The translations under genes were made by a program, and so were the position numbers. A stretch of DNA of 64,000 nt from a virus. Below the pieces are notes generated by a model, which worked only from the letters and a program-made list of their open reading frames with translations, was not told the DNA's origin and did no database searches. Location of the stretch: positions 1 through 64,000 of the IMG/VR virus record IMGVR_UViG_3300005528_000059. One strand, 5' to 3'. Below, piece by piece: positions 56,428 through 63,809 of this stretch (position 1 is its first letter; every line of letters starts with the position of its first letter).

Positions 56428-56883
56428 ATGAACCTTAATTTAGAAGCTGGCGATTATCTTATTTGCTCTAGTCAGGAATACAATGAGCAACTTGAGCTCG
56501 TTCAGTTAGGTAGGCATCCTACCTACACAGATATTCAAATCTGTGACTTCCATGGTGAAAACGAGCTTAAAGTGTTTGTTACTTATAAGACACCTTTTAT
56601 GCTTCCAGACTCGCCGCCTGTTCCTCTTCAAAACTACAGGTGGTGTGGGACTACTTCCGAAGAGTTACTAAAAACAGCTTGTGAAGCGTACGACCAAGCT
56701 TCAGGCGGTGGTCACGAAAACGTGGACGACATTCGCATGAAAGCCGCTCTTGAAGCTGTGCTAGAAAAGTTAGCCCCTGAGTTTCACCAAGCCGATAACT
56801 TCGAAGCGGACGATAAACTTGTCGATGAGTTCGTAGCTAACTGGATTCTAAGAAACGAGGCTAAGCATGGCAGAGGACTATAA
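56428..56883 (+). CDS. Unknown protein
   Basis: 151 residues: beta-rich N-terminal half (GDYLICSSQEYNEQLELVQL) and a helical C-terminal half (DDIRMKAALEAVLEKLAPEF). TAGGAG precedes the ATG. Overlaps the next gene by 17 bases. Confidence 0.75.
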   Translation: MNLNLEAGDYLICSSQEYNEQLELVQLGRHPTYTDIQICDFHGENELKVFVTYKTPFMLPDSPPVPLQNYRWCGTTSEELLKTACEAYDQASGGGHENVDDIRMKAALEAVLEKLAPEFHQADNFEADDKLVDEFVANWILRNEAKHGRGL

Positions 56884-57271
56884 GTATAGCGGCAAAGTCA
56901 TAGGCGGCTCCATGGATGGTCGCACTGTGTCTAAGAATGACCCTCCGACCTTTAAGAAATTTATCTTTGCTCGCCATCGAGGCAGCAGTAAAAGATTTTT
57001 TGAAGTCTACCATTGGGTTTCTTCTAAAGGTACTCCAGCGTGGCGCTATTCCCATGATGAGCCTGATACTCGAATCCCTGAGCCAGATCACGATTGGGCG
57101 GCTATCGAGCAGATGCAGATAGACATTCAGTATCTCAAACAACGACTAGCGCGTGCTGAAGATGTGATTCGCAATATGTATCACAACACTGAGTTAGTTC
57201 CGCTGGCCGATCTTATCGAATACAAGCAAGACTATAATTTTGACTTGGGGAAGCCTGATGACAAAACGTAG
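56867..57271 (+). CDS. Unknown protein
   Basis: 134 residues. N-terminal beta part (KYSGKVIGGSMDGRTVSKND), C-terminal coil (IEQMQIDIQYLKQRLARAED). The GGSMDGR opening is often seen in small phage proteins of unknown role. Overlaps both neighbours. Confidence 0.75.
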   Translation: MAEDYKYSGKVIGGSMDGRTVSKNDPPTFKKFIFARHRGSSKRFFEVYHWVSSKGTPAWRYSHDEPDTRIPEPDHDWAAIEQMQIDIQYLKQRLARAEDVIRNMYHNTELVPLADLIEYKQDYNFDLGKPDDKT

Positions 57272-57470
57272 GCTATACACTCACTATATGCTGACGCAAG
57301 ATGTTGTTATTCCGAAAGGAACAATTCTGCGAGTAGCGCCTAGTGAACTCGGCGGCCCTAGTCATGTGTGCGCTCCTGTCACATTAGGCAAAGACTTCTC
57401 TGGTGACTTCGTTGTGCAAGTTCACAAAGACGCCATGGATAGTGGCTTCTTTCAAGCTTCTTTGGTGTAG
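57258..57470 (+). CDS. Small beta-barrel-like protein, unknown
   Basis: 70 residues, strand-rich (DVVIPKGTILRVAPSELGG; DFVVQVHKD), in length and pattern like an SH3 barrel. ATG at 57258 inside the end of the previous gene. Confidence 0.72.
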   Translation: MTKRRLYTHYMLTQDVVIPKGTILRVAPSELGGPSHVCAPVTLGKDFSGDFVVQVHKDAMDSGFFQASLV

Positions 57471-57474
57471 GGAA

Positions 57475-57687
57475 ATGCTCGATTATCAGAAAGAGTATTT
57501 ATGGGAGAACTGGTCGATGGATAAGCTAGCGGCAGAGAAAACTCTTATGGATAAAGGCCCAGAGTTCACTAACGTTTGCTCTATAGAAATTAGTCAGTAT
57601 CTTCCTAATGGTGAAGTTCAAGTCTTCGTGACTAGGCGCTATTGGACTCGCACACGCGAACCGTTGAATCAAGAGGTGTATCGATGA
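57475..57687 (+). CDS. Small protein, unknown
   Basis: 70 residues from the ATG at 57475, ribosome site close (AGGGA). Trp-rich start (EYLWENWSMDKLAAEKTL) and a strand pair at the end. Overlaps next gene by 4 bases. Confidence 0.68.
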   Translation: MLDYQKEYLWENWSMDKLAAEKTLMDKGPEFTNVCSIEISQYLPNGEVQVFVTRRYWTRTREPLNQEVYR

Positions 57688-57965
57688 AAACTATCGGCAT
57701 TGTTATTGACGACTGGAAGCTTTCCATATTCAAACACCACCTTACCGAAGCTGGATATAAATTCACCTTTCATAAAGGTATCAGTTTCGGTACGTTGATA
57801 CTTAGAGTGCAAGCTAGATTCGCCTCAGATATAGCGTCCGCTGTTCAAGCAGCTGATGCTGAATGCGCTAGTATCAAGAATAAACAAACTTTGATACGTG
57901 CCTGTATTCGTCAATCCAAAGCCTTAGGAGCGTTTGCGTTCAGAGCGCAGATGAAAAAGCCATGA
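57684..57965 (+). CDS. Unknown small protein
   Basis: 93 residues, ATG at 57684 with AGAGG upstream. Alpha/beta with a ferredoxin-like rhythm: MKTIGIVIDDWKLSIFKHHL, GISFGTLILRVQA, then a helix with basic end. Overlaps next gene. Confidence 0.73.
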   Translation: MKTIGIVIDDWKLSIFKHHLTEAGYKFTFHKGISFGTLILRVQARFASDIASAVQAADAECASIKNKQTLIRACIRQSKALGAFAFRAQMKKP

Positions 57966-58114
57966 TGGAAACTTTTGCAGTTTTTGCCTCTATCGTTAGT
58001 GTTTTAGTTGCTATCGTTTCGATCCGGATTTCTTGGCGCACAAGCCAAGAGCTCATCCAAATGTTGGAAGATCAAGTTAACGATATGTTAAAGGATCATA
58101 CTAAAGATGACTGA
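57962..58114 (+). CDS. Small single-span membrane protein
   Basis: 50 residues. Membrane span at about 4-22 (TFAVFASIVSVLVAIVSIRI) and a charged helix behind it. The start overlaps the previous gene, the end overlaps the next. No family recognised. Confidence 0.68.
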   Translation: MMETFAVFASIVSVLVAIVSIRISWRTSQELIQMLEDQVNDMLKDHTKDD

Positions 58115-58250
58115 GCAACCTGTTAAAGAACCACAGGAATTCTGCCCTACGCCACGTGAGCCTCAGTGTTGTCAGCAGCCTGTTGTTCTGGGCAACGCAG
58201 GTTTCATTGTTTGGCGGTGTGAGCACTGTGGCTCGGAGTCTTGGACATGA
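58107..58250 (+). CDS. Mini zinc-ribbon protein
   Basis: 47 residues. CC at 21-22 and CEHC near the end (WRCEHCGSESW) frame a short beta pair, a plausible four-Cys zinc ribbon. Overlaps both neighbours by 4-8 bases. No family recognised. Confidence 0.68.
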   Translation: MTEQPVKEPQEFCPTPREPQCCQQPVVLGNAGFIVWRCEHCGSESWT

Positions 58251-58528
58251 ACGACGAAGAGATTTTCATTCGAGAGCGTGATAGACTTAATCGCCTAACC
58301 GGCCATGAGCCAGATGCTTTTCTTAGGGAGCGTCAGCATGAGGAGCTGATCAAGCTCAAGCGTCAGAACGAAAAGTTGAAAGAAGCACTTCTTGGTCTGC
58401 TTTCGCGTCTTAGTCTAACTATTCGCGGTAAACAAGCGAAACGTTACTATGTTCACGACTGGCATATAGACGACTTCGCAAGAGAAGTTCGTAACGCTAA
58501 AAAACTCCTAGAAGGAATTAAGAAATGA
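58247..58528 (+). CDS. Coiled-coil protein, unknown
   Basis: 93 residues, almost all charged helix (ERQHEELIKLKRQNEKLKEA). ATG at 58247 with CGGAG upstream. Overlaps next gene by ATGA. Confidence 0.72.
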   Translation: MNDEEIFIRERDRLNRLTGHEPDAFLRERQHEELIKLKRQNEKLKEALLGLLSRLSLTIRGKQAKRYYVHDWHIDDFAREVRNAKKLLEGIKK

Positions 58529-58788
58529 GTGATCAAGAAATCATTTCTGGCTTAGCTTTCGTTGGTGCGATGACAGTAGGTGTCGGATCACTTTTCGCAC
58601 TGGTAGGTATATTTACCTGGATTCGCGAGCAGTGGGGTCTTCATGTCTCTAAATCACTAGCCGTTGAGAGGTTGAGCAAGCAAGTAAATGACCTCGGTCT
58701 AGAAAACATTCGCTTGAAATACGAGCTTGCAGAACACAAACGTCTTTTTGGTGTCTCGAGTGCAGTTAAGGATAAAACAGATGAGTGA
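58525..58788 (+). CDS. Membrane-anchored coiled-coil protein
   Basis: 87 residues: span at about 8-30 (SGLAFVGAMTVGVGSLFALV) then a coil (ERLSKQVNDLGLENIRLKYE). Overlaps both neighbours. Topology like the genes at 41505 and 3787 but without sequence likeness. Confidence 0.73.
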   Translation: MSDQEIISGLAFVGAMTVGVGSLFALVGIFTWIREQWGLHVSKSLAVERLSKQVNDLGLENIRLKYELAEHKRLFGVSSAVKDKTDE

Positions 58789-58951
58789 CGATAAAAAGCT
58801 AATTGACGATCTATTAGTTGCTGCTGACAAAGTTGTAGCTTATGCTGACATGAATTGTCGTGACGAAGAGAACCACGAGATTCCAGCTGAGTTTCTAGAA
58901 CTCTGGAAAGCTGTCAACTCTGTTAAGGGCGCTAGGTATGACCGAAGATGA
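58781..58951 (+). CDS. Small acidic protein, unknown
   Basis: 56 residues from the ATG at 58781; helical (LIDDLLVAADKVVAYADMNC). Overlaps both neighbours by 8-14 bases. Confidence 0.68.
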   Translation: MSDDKKLIDDLLVAADKVVAYADMNCRDEENHEIPAEFLELWKAVNSVKGARYDRR

Positions 58952-59216
58952 TTTAGAAATAGTTCGTTTACGAGAGCAGATTTACTCGCTTCAGAGTAGG
59001 ATAACAGCTATGTCTGCTGAGATGCGTTTGCTCAAATCCGACAATAGAAATCTTGCACATACTAATGTTGAGTTCGCTAGTAGTCTTGGCAGTGCTCTTG
59101 AGATTATCGAGATTTTACGCAACGACAAACTAAGTTTAGAAGAAGACATCGCTATGCTTGAAGACGAGCTTGGCGGACTGCAGAATAATTCTTATTCTAA
59201 CCTTGCGGGGAATTGA
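58938..59216 (+). CDS. Coiled-coil protein, unknown
   Basis: 92 residues, coiled coil over most of the length (LREQIYSLQSRITAMSAEMR; LRNDKLSLEEDIAMLEDELG). Probably forms a dimer or a bundle with other coils in this run. Confidence 0.72.
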   Translation: MTEDDLEIVRLREQIYSLQSRITAMSAEMRLLKSDNRNLAHTNVEFASSLGSALEIIEILRNDKLSLEEDIAMLEDELGGLQNNSYSNLAGN

Positions 59217-59217
59217 G

Positions 59218-59697
59218 ATGTTACAGCGAGTTGAATTCACAAAGGAAAACCTTCAGCGGTGGGCAGACTGCACTCAGCCTGGAGACGAGCAGTCCATGTC
59301 TCCAGAAGGTTGGGCCATTCGAGTGTTTGATTTCGCTGAAGCTAAGGTTAATGCTCCACGCCTCGCACGGACTCTTTTAGAGGCTCAGCAGACTATTGAC
59401 AATTTGACCAAAGAGAACCAGAGGCTTGAAGCTAAGGTTGAGTATCAGTATGATGAGCTTGCCCGTATTCAAGGTTTCTATAAATGTTTGCGTGAGTTAC
59501 CAGAGATTTGTGATTATCAGACTGCTATCTTTCTGTATCTTCACGTTGCCATAAATCATCCTCGTGCTATGGAATTCTGGGAGATTGGTGCTGAACTGCG
59601 ACGAGCGCATGGCTATGAAAAAATAGCTACTAAAGCAGAAGAAACAGGCCAAGGTGTCTGGCACACAATACGGAAGGCTCTGAAAGATGAGAAGTGA
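59218..59697 (+). CDS. Unknown protein with central coil
   Basis: 159 residues, ATG at 59218. Central coil (TLLEAQQTIDNLTKENQRLE) and a helical C-terminal domain (ICDYQTAIFLYLHVAINHPR). Overlaps next gene. No family recognised. Confidence 0.75.
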   Translation: MLQRVEFTKENLQRWADCTQPGDEQSMSPEGWAIRVFDFAEAKVNAPRLARTLLEAQQTIDNLTKENQRLEAKVEYQYDELARIQGFYKCLRELPEICDYQTAIFLYLHVAINHPRAMEFWEIGAELRRAHGYEKIATKAEETGQGVWHTIRKALKDEK

Positions 59698-60010
59698 TTT
59701 CGAGATCACAGATAGAATTCTTGATCGAGCTATCGTAGCTTATGAGTTGATTAATGATTCACCGCATGGTGTCAAACGAGCTCCTATGTCTGCCGCTCTA
59801 GATTCAGCTATATATGATAGTGGTTTAGTTCAGGAAGTTCTTAACCTGCGTGAAGCCTTAGAGTTTTATGCTGATCCAAACGCTTGGAATCAACCACCTG
59901 TTAAGACGAAGCAAGGTTGGTTTACTGTGGAATATGAGAACCAAGCATCGAAGATGCAGGTTGACCGTGGCAAACGTGCTCGTGAAGCTCTTAAGGAGAG
60001 TGTGCTATGA
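59687..60010 (+). CDS. Unknown protein of REALExYAD type
   Basis: 107 residues. The helix NLREALEFYADPNAW is a motif found in many small phage proteins (R/K-E-A-L-x-x-Y-A-D). Basic C-terminus (MQVDRGKRAREALKE). Overlaps both neighbours. Confidence 0.75.
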   Translation: MRSDFEITDRILDRAIVAYELINDSPHGVKRAPMSAALDSAIYDSGLVQEVLNLREALEFYADPNAWNQPPVKTKQGWFTVEYENQASKMQVDRGKRAREALKESVL

Positions 60011-60303
60011 ATAGCGAAAAAGATTATTGGGCGATGTTCGCTGCTGCGGGGATTACTGCGGGGTGGACTGAACGTGCTTCAGCCGAGACGGCTGATAGTA
60101 TGGTATGTTCTATGGCTGAGCGCTATGGGCCTCTGGACGACAAGTCTGAGGACGTAGCTGCACTTCAGGAAGAAGTTGCTCGCCTTCGGTTAGCTTTGTT
60201 CAAATATGGCATGGCTGACGCCATGGAAGAGGCTCCACCTGAGTTACAGAATACAATCCAAAGAGCAATTGACATAAGTAGAAAGAAGCTGGGCTATGAG
60301 TAG
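60007..60303 (+). CDS. Unknown helical protein
   Basis: 98 residues, helical (DYWAMFAAAGITAGWTERAS; ALQEEVARLRLALFKYGMAD). Overlaps the capsid-like gene by 8 bases, so the two are coupled. It could be a partner of that protein, but this is a guess. Confidence 0.73.
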   Translation: MNSEKDYWAMFAAAGITAGWTERASAETADSMVCSMAERYGPLDDKSEDVAALQEEVARLRLALFKYGMADAMEEAPPELQNTIQRAIDISRKKLGYE

Positions 60304-60970
60304 CTTCTCGCTCCGACAATTGGCTTTAGTTACGTCTGCTGAGGTAGTTGGCACAGATGAAATGTGTGCTGTTATTCCGCTTGGGAATGATTTACGCAAA
60401 TACTCTGAGATGATGTTTGAAGCTATAGAGCGACGTAAGTTTATCCGTGGGAATGGTGTGGCTAATCCGAAAGGTGTCCTGGCTGAAGAAGCTCTTCCAA
60501 ACGCTATGCGTGTTCACGACGAGCGCCCCTATACTCTGGGATACATAACGACAGGTGTTGCTGGTCACTTCTCCATGAATGACAACGCTGATATATTTAT
60601 CACCCTCATCCACACTCTGGACGCACGCTATCGTCGATATGCATCATTCGTGGTGAGCACTGATGTAATGGATTTTCTCAAGCGTATCAAAGATAGCAGT
60701 GGTCAGATGATATGGCGACCAGCAATGACTGTAGGCGATCCTGAGATGCTTTACGGGTTTCCTGTTTACGAGAGCGAAGATATGCCTTTGATGAAGGAAG
60801 CCCGCTTCTCGGCCATGTTTGGTGATTTCGTTGCGGGTTATCTGATTAAAGATAGTCCTACACGCTACGAAGAAGACAAAGCAAATCGAGAGTTTATAGC
60901 TACCAAGCGAGTTGATGGCTACGTGAAAAACTTCAACGCAATCAAGCTTTTAAAATTCGCAGAGGAGTGA
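60296..60970 (+). CDS. Shortened HK97-type major capsid-like protein
   Basis: 224 residues. The second half of the HK97 fold is recognisable: RGNGVANPKGVL (51-62), DADIFITLIHTLD-like helix near 98-109, YRRYASFVVSTDVMDFLKRI (112-131), KDSSGQMIWRP (132-142), LYGFPVYESEDMP (152-164), MFGDFVAGYLIKD (174-186), and RVDGYVKNFNAIKLLKF (205-221). The N-arm, scaffold domain and E-loop region of a full capsid protein (about 300-400 residues) are missing. It lies among small early-type genes, not with virion genes. Role unknown. Confidence 0.82.
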   Translation: MSSFSLRQLALVTSAEVVGTDEMCAVIPLGNDLRKYSEMMFEAIERRKFIRGNGVANPKGVLAEEALPNAMRVHDERPYTLGYITTGVAGHFSMNDNADIFITLIHTLDARYRRYASFVVSTDVMDFLKRIKDSSGQMIWRPAMTVGDPEMLYGFPVYESEDMPLMKEARFSAMFGDFVAGYLIKDSPTRYEEDKANREFIATKRVDGYVKNFNAIKLLKFAEE

Positions 60971-60972
60971 GT

Positions 60973-61302
60973 ATGTCTGAAGAACGAGTAATAACCGACG
61001 AAGAAATCTTAGCAGCTTGTGTGCTGAAGTTTGAGTGCTATGATTTCGACGAGCCTATCACACTTCGATATTGGTTCAAACAAGTTTTGTTCAGCCTCAT
61101 TAAAGAAGGTGAGACTTTCAATGGCAAGCGTCCATTCGGCAATAGCGGTTGGGAAGCTTATCTGGGTATTCCGTTCGTGATGGCCGGTCTTCTGGAGAAC
61201 GAGGACGACAGCGAGTTTCCAGATGAGGCTTATCCAAAGTATCCTTCTGAAGCGCGCTTGCTCCTGCTTCGTGCAATCAACTTGATGGTGGGGCCGTTAT
61301 GA
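60973..61302 (+). CDS. Unknown acidic protein
   Basis: 109 residues from the ATG at 60973 (GAGGAG upstream). Helical with acidic stretches (ENEDDSEFPDEAYPKYPSEA). Coupled to the capsid-like gene before it. No family recognised. Confidence 0.73.
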   Translation: MSEERVITDEEILAACVLKFECYDFDEPITLRYWFKQVLFSLIKEGETFNGKRPFGNSGWEAYLGIPFVMAGLLENEDDSEFPDEAYPKYPSEARLLLLRAINLMVGPL

Positions 61303-61664
61303 GGGATGATCGAGGAAAAGAGTTCCAGGAGAGCCATGAGTTACCTCGTAAGGACGACACCGTTACTATCAAAGCAAAAGTGCGTTCTTTCACAGGCACT
61401 AAAGAGGGTCTGTGTGCGCTTGAAATCGTAGCTCTCGACTATTCGAGTCACACAGCTTCGTATATCAAGCAGGCTACTACTATTCGTCTTCCCTTGGAGG
61501 ATATCGTTGCTTTAGTTGATCGTCCTGTTACGGATAAAGAAATCATTGATGAACTTAAGAAAACGATCAACGAGCAAGTCGATGAAATAGCCGAGCTTAA
61601 ATCTAGGAACGAAAAACTAGAGGCGAACTACGCTAACTTGTATAACAGCACGAGGACCAGATGA
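61299..61664 (+). CDS. Unknown protein with C-terminal coil
   Basis: 121 residues: beta-rich first part (DTVTIKAKVRSFTGTKEGLC) and a coil (KKTINEQVDEIAELKSRNEK). Overlaps both neighbours by ATGA. Confidence 0.74.
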   Translation: MRDDRGKEFQESHELPRKDDTVTIKAKVRSFTGTKEGLCALEIVALDYSSHTASYIKQATTIRLPLEDIVALVDRPVTDKEIIDELKKTINEQVDEIAELKSRNEKLEANYANLYNSTRTR

Positions 61665-61915
61665 GCGAGCAAGTTGACTTAGCGACACTTCCTATCGATG
61701 AGCTGCTTGAAGTAGCTAGTGAGGAAGCTGGTAGGATTCTTAACAGACAAATGCTACTCAATCCTAATCTGTCAGACAAGCGTGCTCGTGAGATATTCTC
61801 CATGGAGCTGCTGAAAGTCGTTGCAGCATGGATGAGGGAGCAGCCGATGGGTGGACTGTGCTCACCAGGATATTCGTTAGCTATCGATAATTTAGAAGAT
61901 ATCATTAACTATTGA
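61661..61915 (+). CDS. Small acidic helical protein, unknown
   Basis: 84 residues, helical (LPIDELLEVASEEAGRILNR). Start overlaps previous stop. No family recognised. Confidence 0.73.
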   Translation: MSEQVDLATLPIDELLEVASEEAGRILNRQMLLNPNLSDKRAREIFSMELLKVVAAWMREQPMGGLCSPGYSLAIDNLEDIINY

Positions 61916-61937
61916 TACTTTCGCTAAAGGATAGGTC

Positions 61938-62150
61938 ATGGTCAAGAAGTTCGTAATGAAGCATCTAGTCTTTAAAAGAGCTGAGCCGGAGGAATTCGAC
62001 GAAACAACTGCTCCAGATTGGCTGACATCAAACAACACTATCAAAGGATCAACTATGGATAATCGTTGGTTCTGGGACGATTACGTACTGAAACTGAAAG
62101 TAGGCAAATCAATAGATACGGATTTCCATAGAATCACACGCATAGCATAA
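61938..62150 (+). CDS. Small protein, unknown
   Basis: 70 residues; AAAGGATAG precedes the ATG. Mixed composition with Trp-rich centre (DNRWFWDDYVLKLK). A second start at 62055 inside is possible. Last gene before the 62173 promoter. Confidence 0.65.
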   Translation: MVKKFVMKHLVFKRAEPEEFDETTAPDWLTSNNTIKGSTMDNRWFWDDYVLKLKVGKSIDTDFHRITRIA

Positions 62151-62172
62151 CTTCCTAGGGAAAACTTAATTG

Positions 62173-62200
62173 TTGTAATGACGCCATGATGGCGTAAGGT
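62173..62200 (+). promoter_or_regulatory. Promoter TTGTAA-16-TAAGGT with 15-base palindrome in spacer
   Basis: The palindrome ACGCCAT-G-ATGGCGT (62181-62195) fills nearly the whole spacer and touches the -10, ideal for a repressor that blocks polymerase. TTGTTGTAATGAC upstream is shared with the promoter at 14976. The -10 ends 35 nt before the ATG at 62236. Confidence 0.7.
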
Positions 62201-62235
62201 GGGCTTGTGTTTAAGGCAAGTAGGAGCCCGCAATC

Positions 62236-62754
62236 ATGTTCAAAGTTATTGAACAGTACACTATTCTCACCAGCACCTATGGTGTAGAGAAAATTGACAA
62301 CCGGACCTATGCCGCTTGGGTTGACGGCTGTCTTCTTGACAAAGCTGCATCAATTCACGCAGTTCGTCAATTTCTGCTCAACCATGCTAAGAACAAACTA
62401 GCAGACTTAGCTTCTGAGCTTGTACAGAAAGCAAGGCATGTTGATGAAGCCTTGGCCTCGCTAGATCGAGAAGAGCATGCGCTGGCTAGAAGCGTAGCGC
62501 AAGCAACCGCTCGTCCTGAAACTGAAGCGGCTCGTATCGTTTACGACGCTCTGTTAGATAGTGGTGTGGCTTTCACTGTCAATGGCGCAAGTAGCGGCCT
62601 TCATATCTTCCACATGTGGAACCCTGACGTTTACATCAGGTGTTTAGAAGATGATAATATGCCAGGAGTTCCGCGCCCTGAGGCTTGGGATGGTATCTTT
62701 ATCTGTGGCACTTCAGCAGCTCGGCAGTTCTATTTAATGCTCACGCTAGACTAA
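62236..62754 (+). CDS. Unknown protein, single-gene unit under an operator-like promoter
   Basis: 172 residues. Helical middle (LLNHAKNKLADLASELVQKA; LDREEHALARSVAQATARPE), then a beta-rich C-terminal part (SGLHIFHMWNPDVYIRC). TAGGAG lies upstream. It is alone between the palindromic promoter and a GC-rich spacer. No family recognised. Confidence 0.77.
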   Translation: MFKVIEQYTILTSTYGVEKIDNRTYAAWVDGCLLDKAASIHAVRQFLLNHAKNKLADLASELVQKARHVDEALASLDREEHALARSVAQATARPETEAARIVYDALLDSGVAFTVNGASSGLHIFHMWNPDVYIRCLEDDNMPGVPRPEAWDGIFICGTSAARQFYLMLTLD

Positions 62755-62920
62755 AGGGCGGTGCTAAATGAGGGCCTAGGGTGCGTTGTGGCGCTTGGGT
62801 AGCTTGGCGCGTGGGTAGCCTAGGGCTTTGTATCGCCCGTAGTCTAGGAAGCGTTTGTAGTTGGTAGAGGTAGGGTGGGCGTGGTAGTTTGGCGCGTGGC
62901 TTGCAGTTTAGGAGAATGTT
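62755..62920 (+). other. GC-rich spacer with repeated GGCGCxTGGGTAGC words
   Basis: 166 bases. TTGGGTAGC, TGGCGCGTGG and GGGTAGCCTAGGGCTTTG recur within it; GGGCTTTG...GCCCGTAGTCTAGGAAGC is shared with the spacer at 48195. G-rich on the + strand. No gene seen. Confidence 0.6.
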
Positions 62921-63091
62921 GTGCAGAAATACTATGATGAGCTCAGGCAAGAAAATGAGCGTCTCCGTACTGAGAACGAGAAACTCGTAGCTGAGAATAT
63001 CCAGCTCGTGGCTCAAAATTACTTACTTCAAACGACTCGAGAAATTCTCCTTGCAGAACTTCGTGAGTGCAATCGACCAAACATAGATTAA
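62921..63091 (+). CDS. Leucine-zipper mini-protein
   Basis: 56 residues from a GTG with AGGAG 7 nt upstream. Leu is at every seventh place: 8, 15, 22, 29, 36 and 43, and Asn fills the matching a positions 12, 19, 26 and 33. This is a perfect two-stranded zipper without a basic region. It likely forms homodimers or blocks a host coiled coil. No family recognised. Confidence 0.72.
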   Translation: MQKYYDELRQENERLRTENEKLVAENIQLVAQNYLLQTTREILLAELRECNRPNID

Positions 63092-63101
63092 GGGGTGCTA
63101 C

Positions 63102-63491
63102 GTGGATAAGTTAGATATCGATAAGTTTGAGCTAGCAGAGTTAGTTCAAAGTGAGTATTGTATAGTTCCTATTTGGCAGGCTCGCACAGGGTTTGTCTTG
63201 GCGAGTAATCCCCGTAGTTGGGACAAGTTTGATTGGGCCAAGAGTTTCGCTTCGCTAGAGAAGGCTGAGGCTGCATTGCTCGATCGTCCCAATACTCGAA
63301 AGGTTGGCAATCGTAAACCATGTGGTCAGTTCGAGTATGATGTTGAGCTTGGGAAAGCTGAGATCATCCGTAGTGCAGTTACTCTTCAGAATGCTTTAGA
63401 TGGGAAATTGAAGCTTCTAGGTTATACGATTGACTGTCCTGTATCTGGGCAGACATACACGTTTCGCAGTTATCCTAAGGTGGAGAAGTAG
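63102..63491 (+). CDS. Unknown protein, GTG start
   Basis: 129 residues from a GTG with AAGGGG upstream. Mixed alpha/beta (QSEYCIVPIWQARTGFVLAS; SFASLEKAEAALLDRP). No family recognised. Confidence 0.73.
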   Translation: MDKLDIDKFELAELVQSEYCIVPIWQARTGFVLASNPRSWDKFDWAKSFASLEKAEAALLDRPNTRKVGNRKPCGQFEYDVELGKAEIIRSAVTLQNALDGKLKLLGYTIDCPVSGQTYTFRSYPKVEK

Positions 63492-63809
63492 ATGTCTGCG
63501 ATCTTGAGATTTACTGCTTCTTTTTGTGTCTTTTTCCTATGGAGCCATTTGTTCGTGTGGCCTATAGGTATGATTTTTAGTGCTTGGGACCTTCTCCCAA
63601 AGCTGCCTATTGATCGCATCATAACAACAGACTTTCTGCTGTGTGTTCTTGCTTCAGCATTTATCATAGTTTGGTCTTTGTTTTGGAAAGAGAAAAATTC
63701 TTGGGAGTTGCTTCGTTCTGCCCAGCGGAAGATTAAGTATCTAGAAGCCCATTTGACTCGGCTAGGCGTGGACCGTGAAGACTTAATCCAGAAGGGTTGG
63801 GATTACTGA
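63492..63809 (+). CDS. Membrane protein with two spans
   Basis: 105 residues: spans at about 8-30 (FTASFCVFFLWSHLFVWPIG) and 47-65 (DFLLCVLASAFIIVWSLFW), then a charged helix (LLRSAQRKIKYLEAHLTRLG). GGTGGAG precedes the ATG. Overlaps next gene (TGATG). Confidence 0.74.
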   Translation: MSAILRFTASFCVFFLWSHLFVWPIGMIFSAWDLLPKLPIDRIITTDFLLCVLASAFIIVWSLFWKEKNSWELLRSAQRKIKYLEAHLTRLGVDREDLIQKGWDY

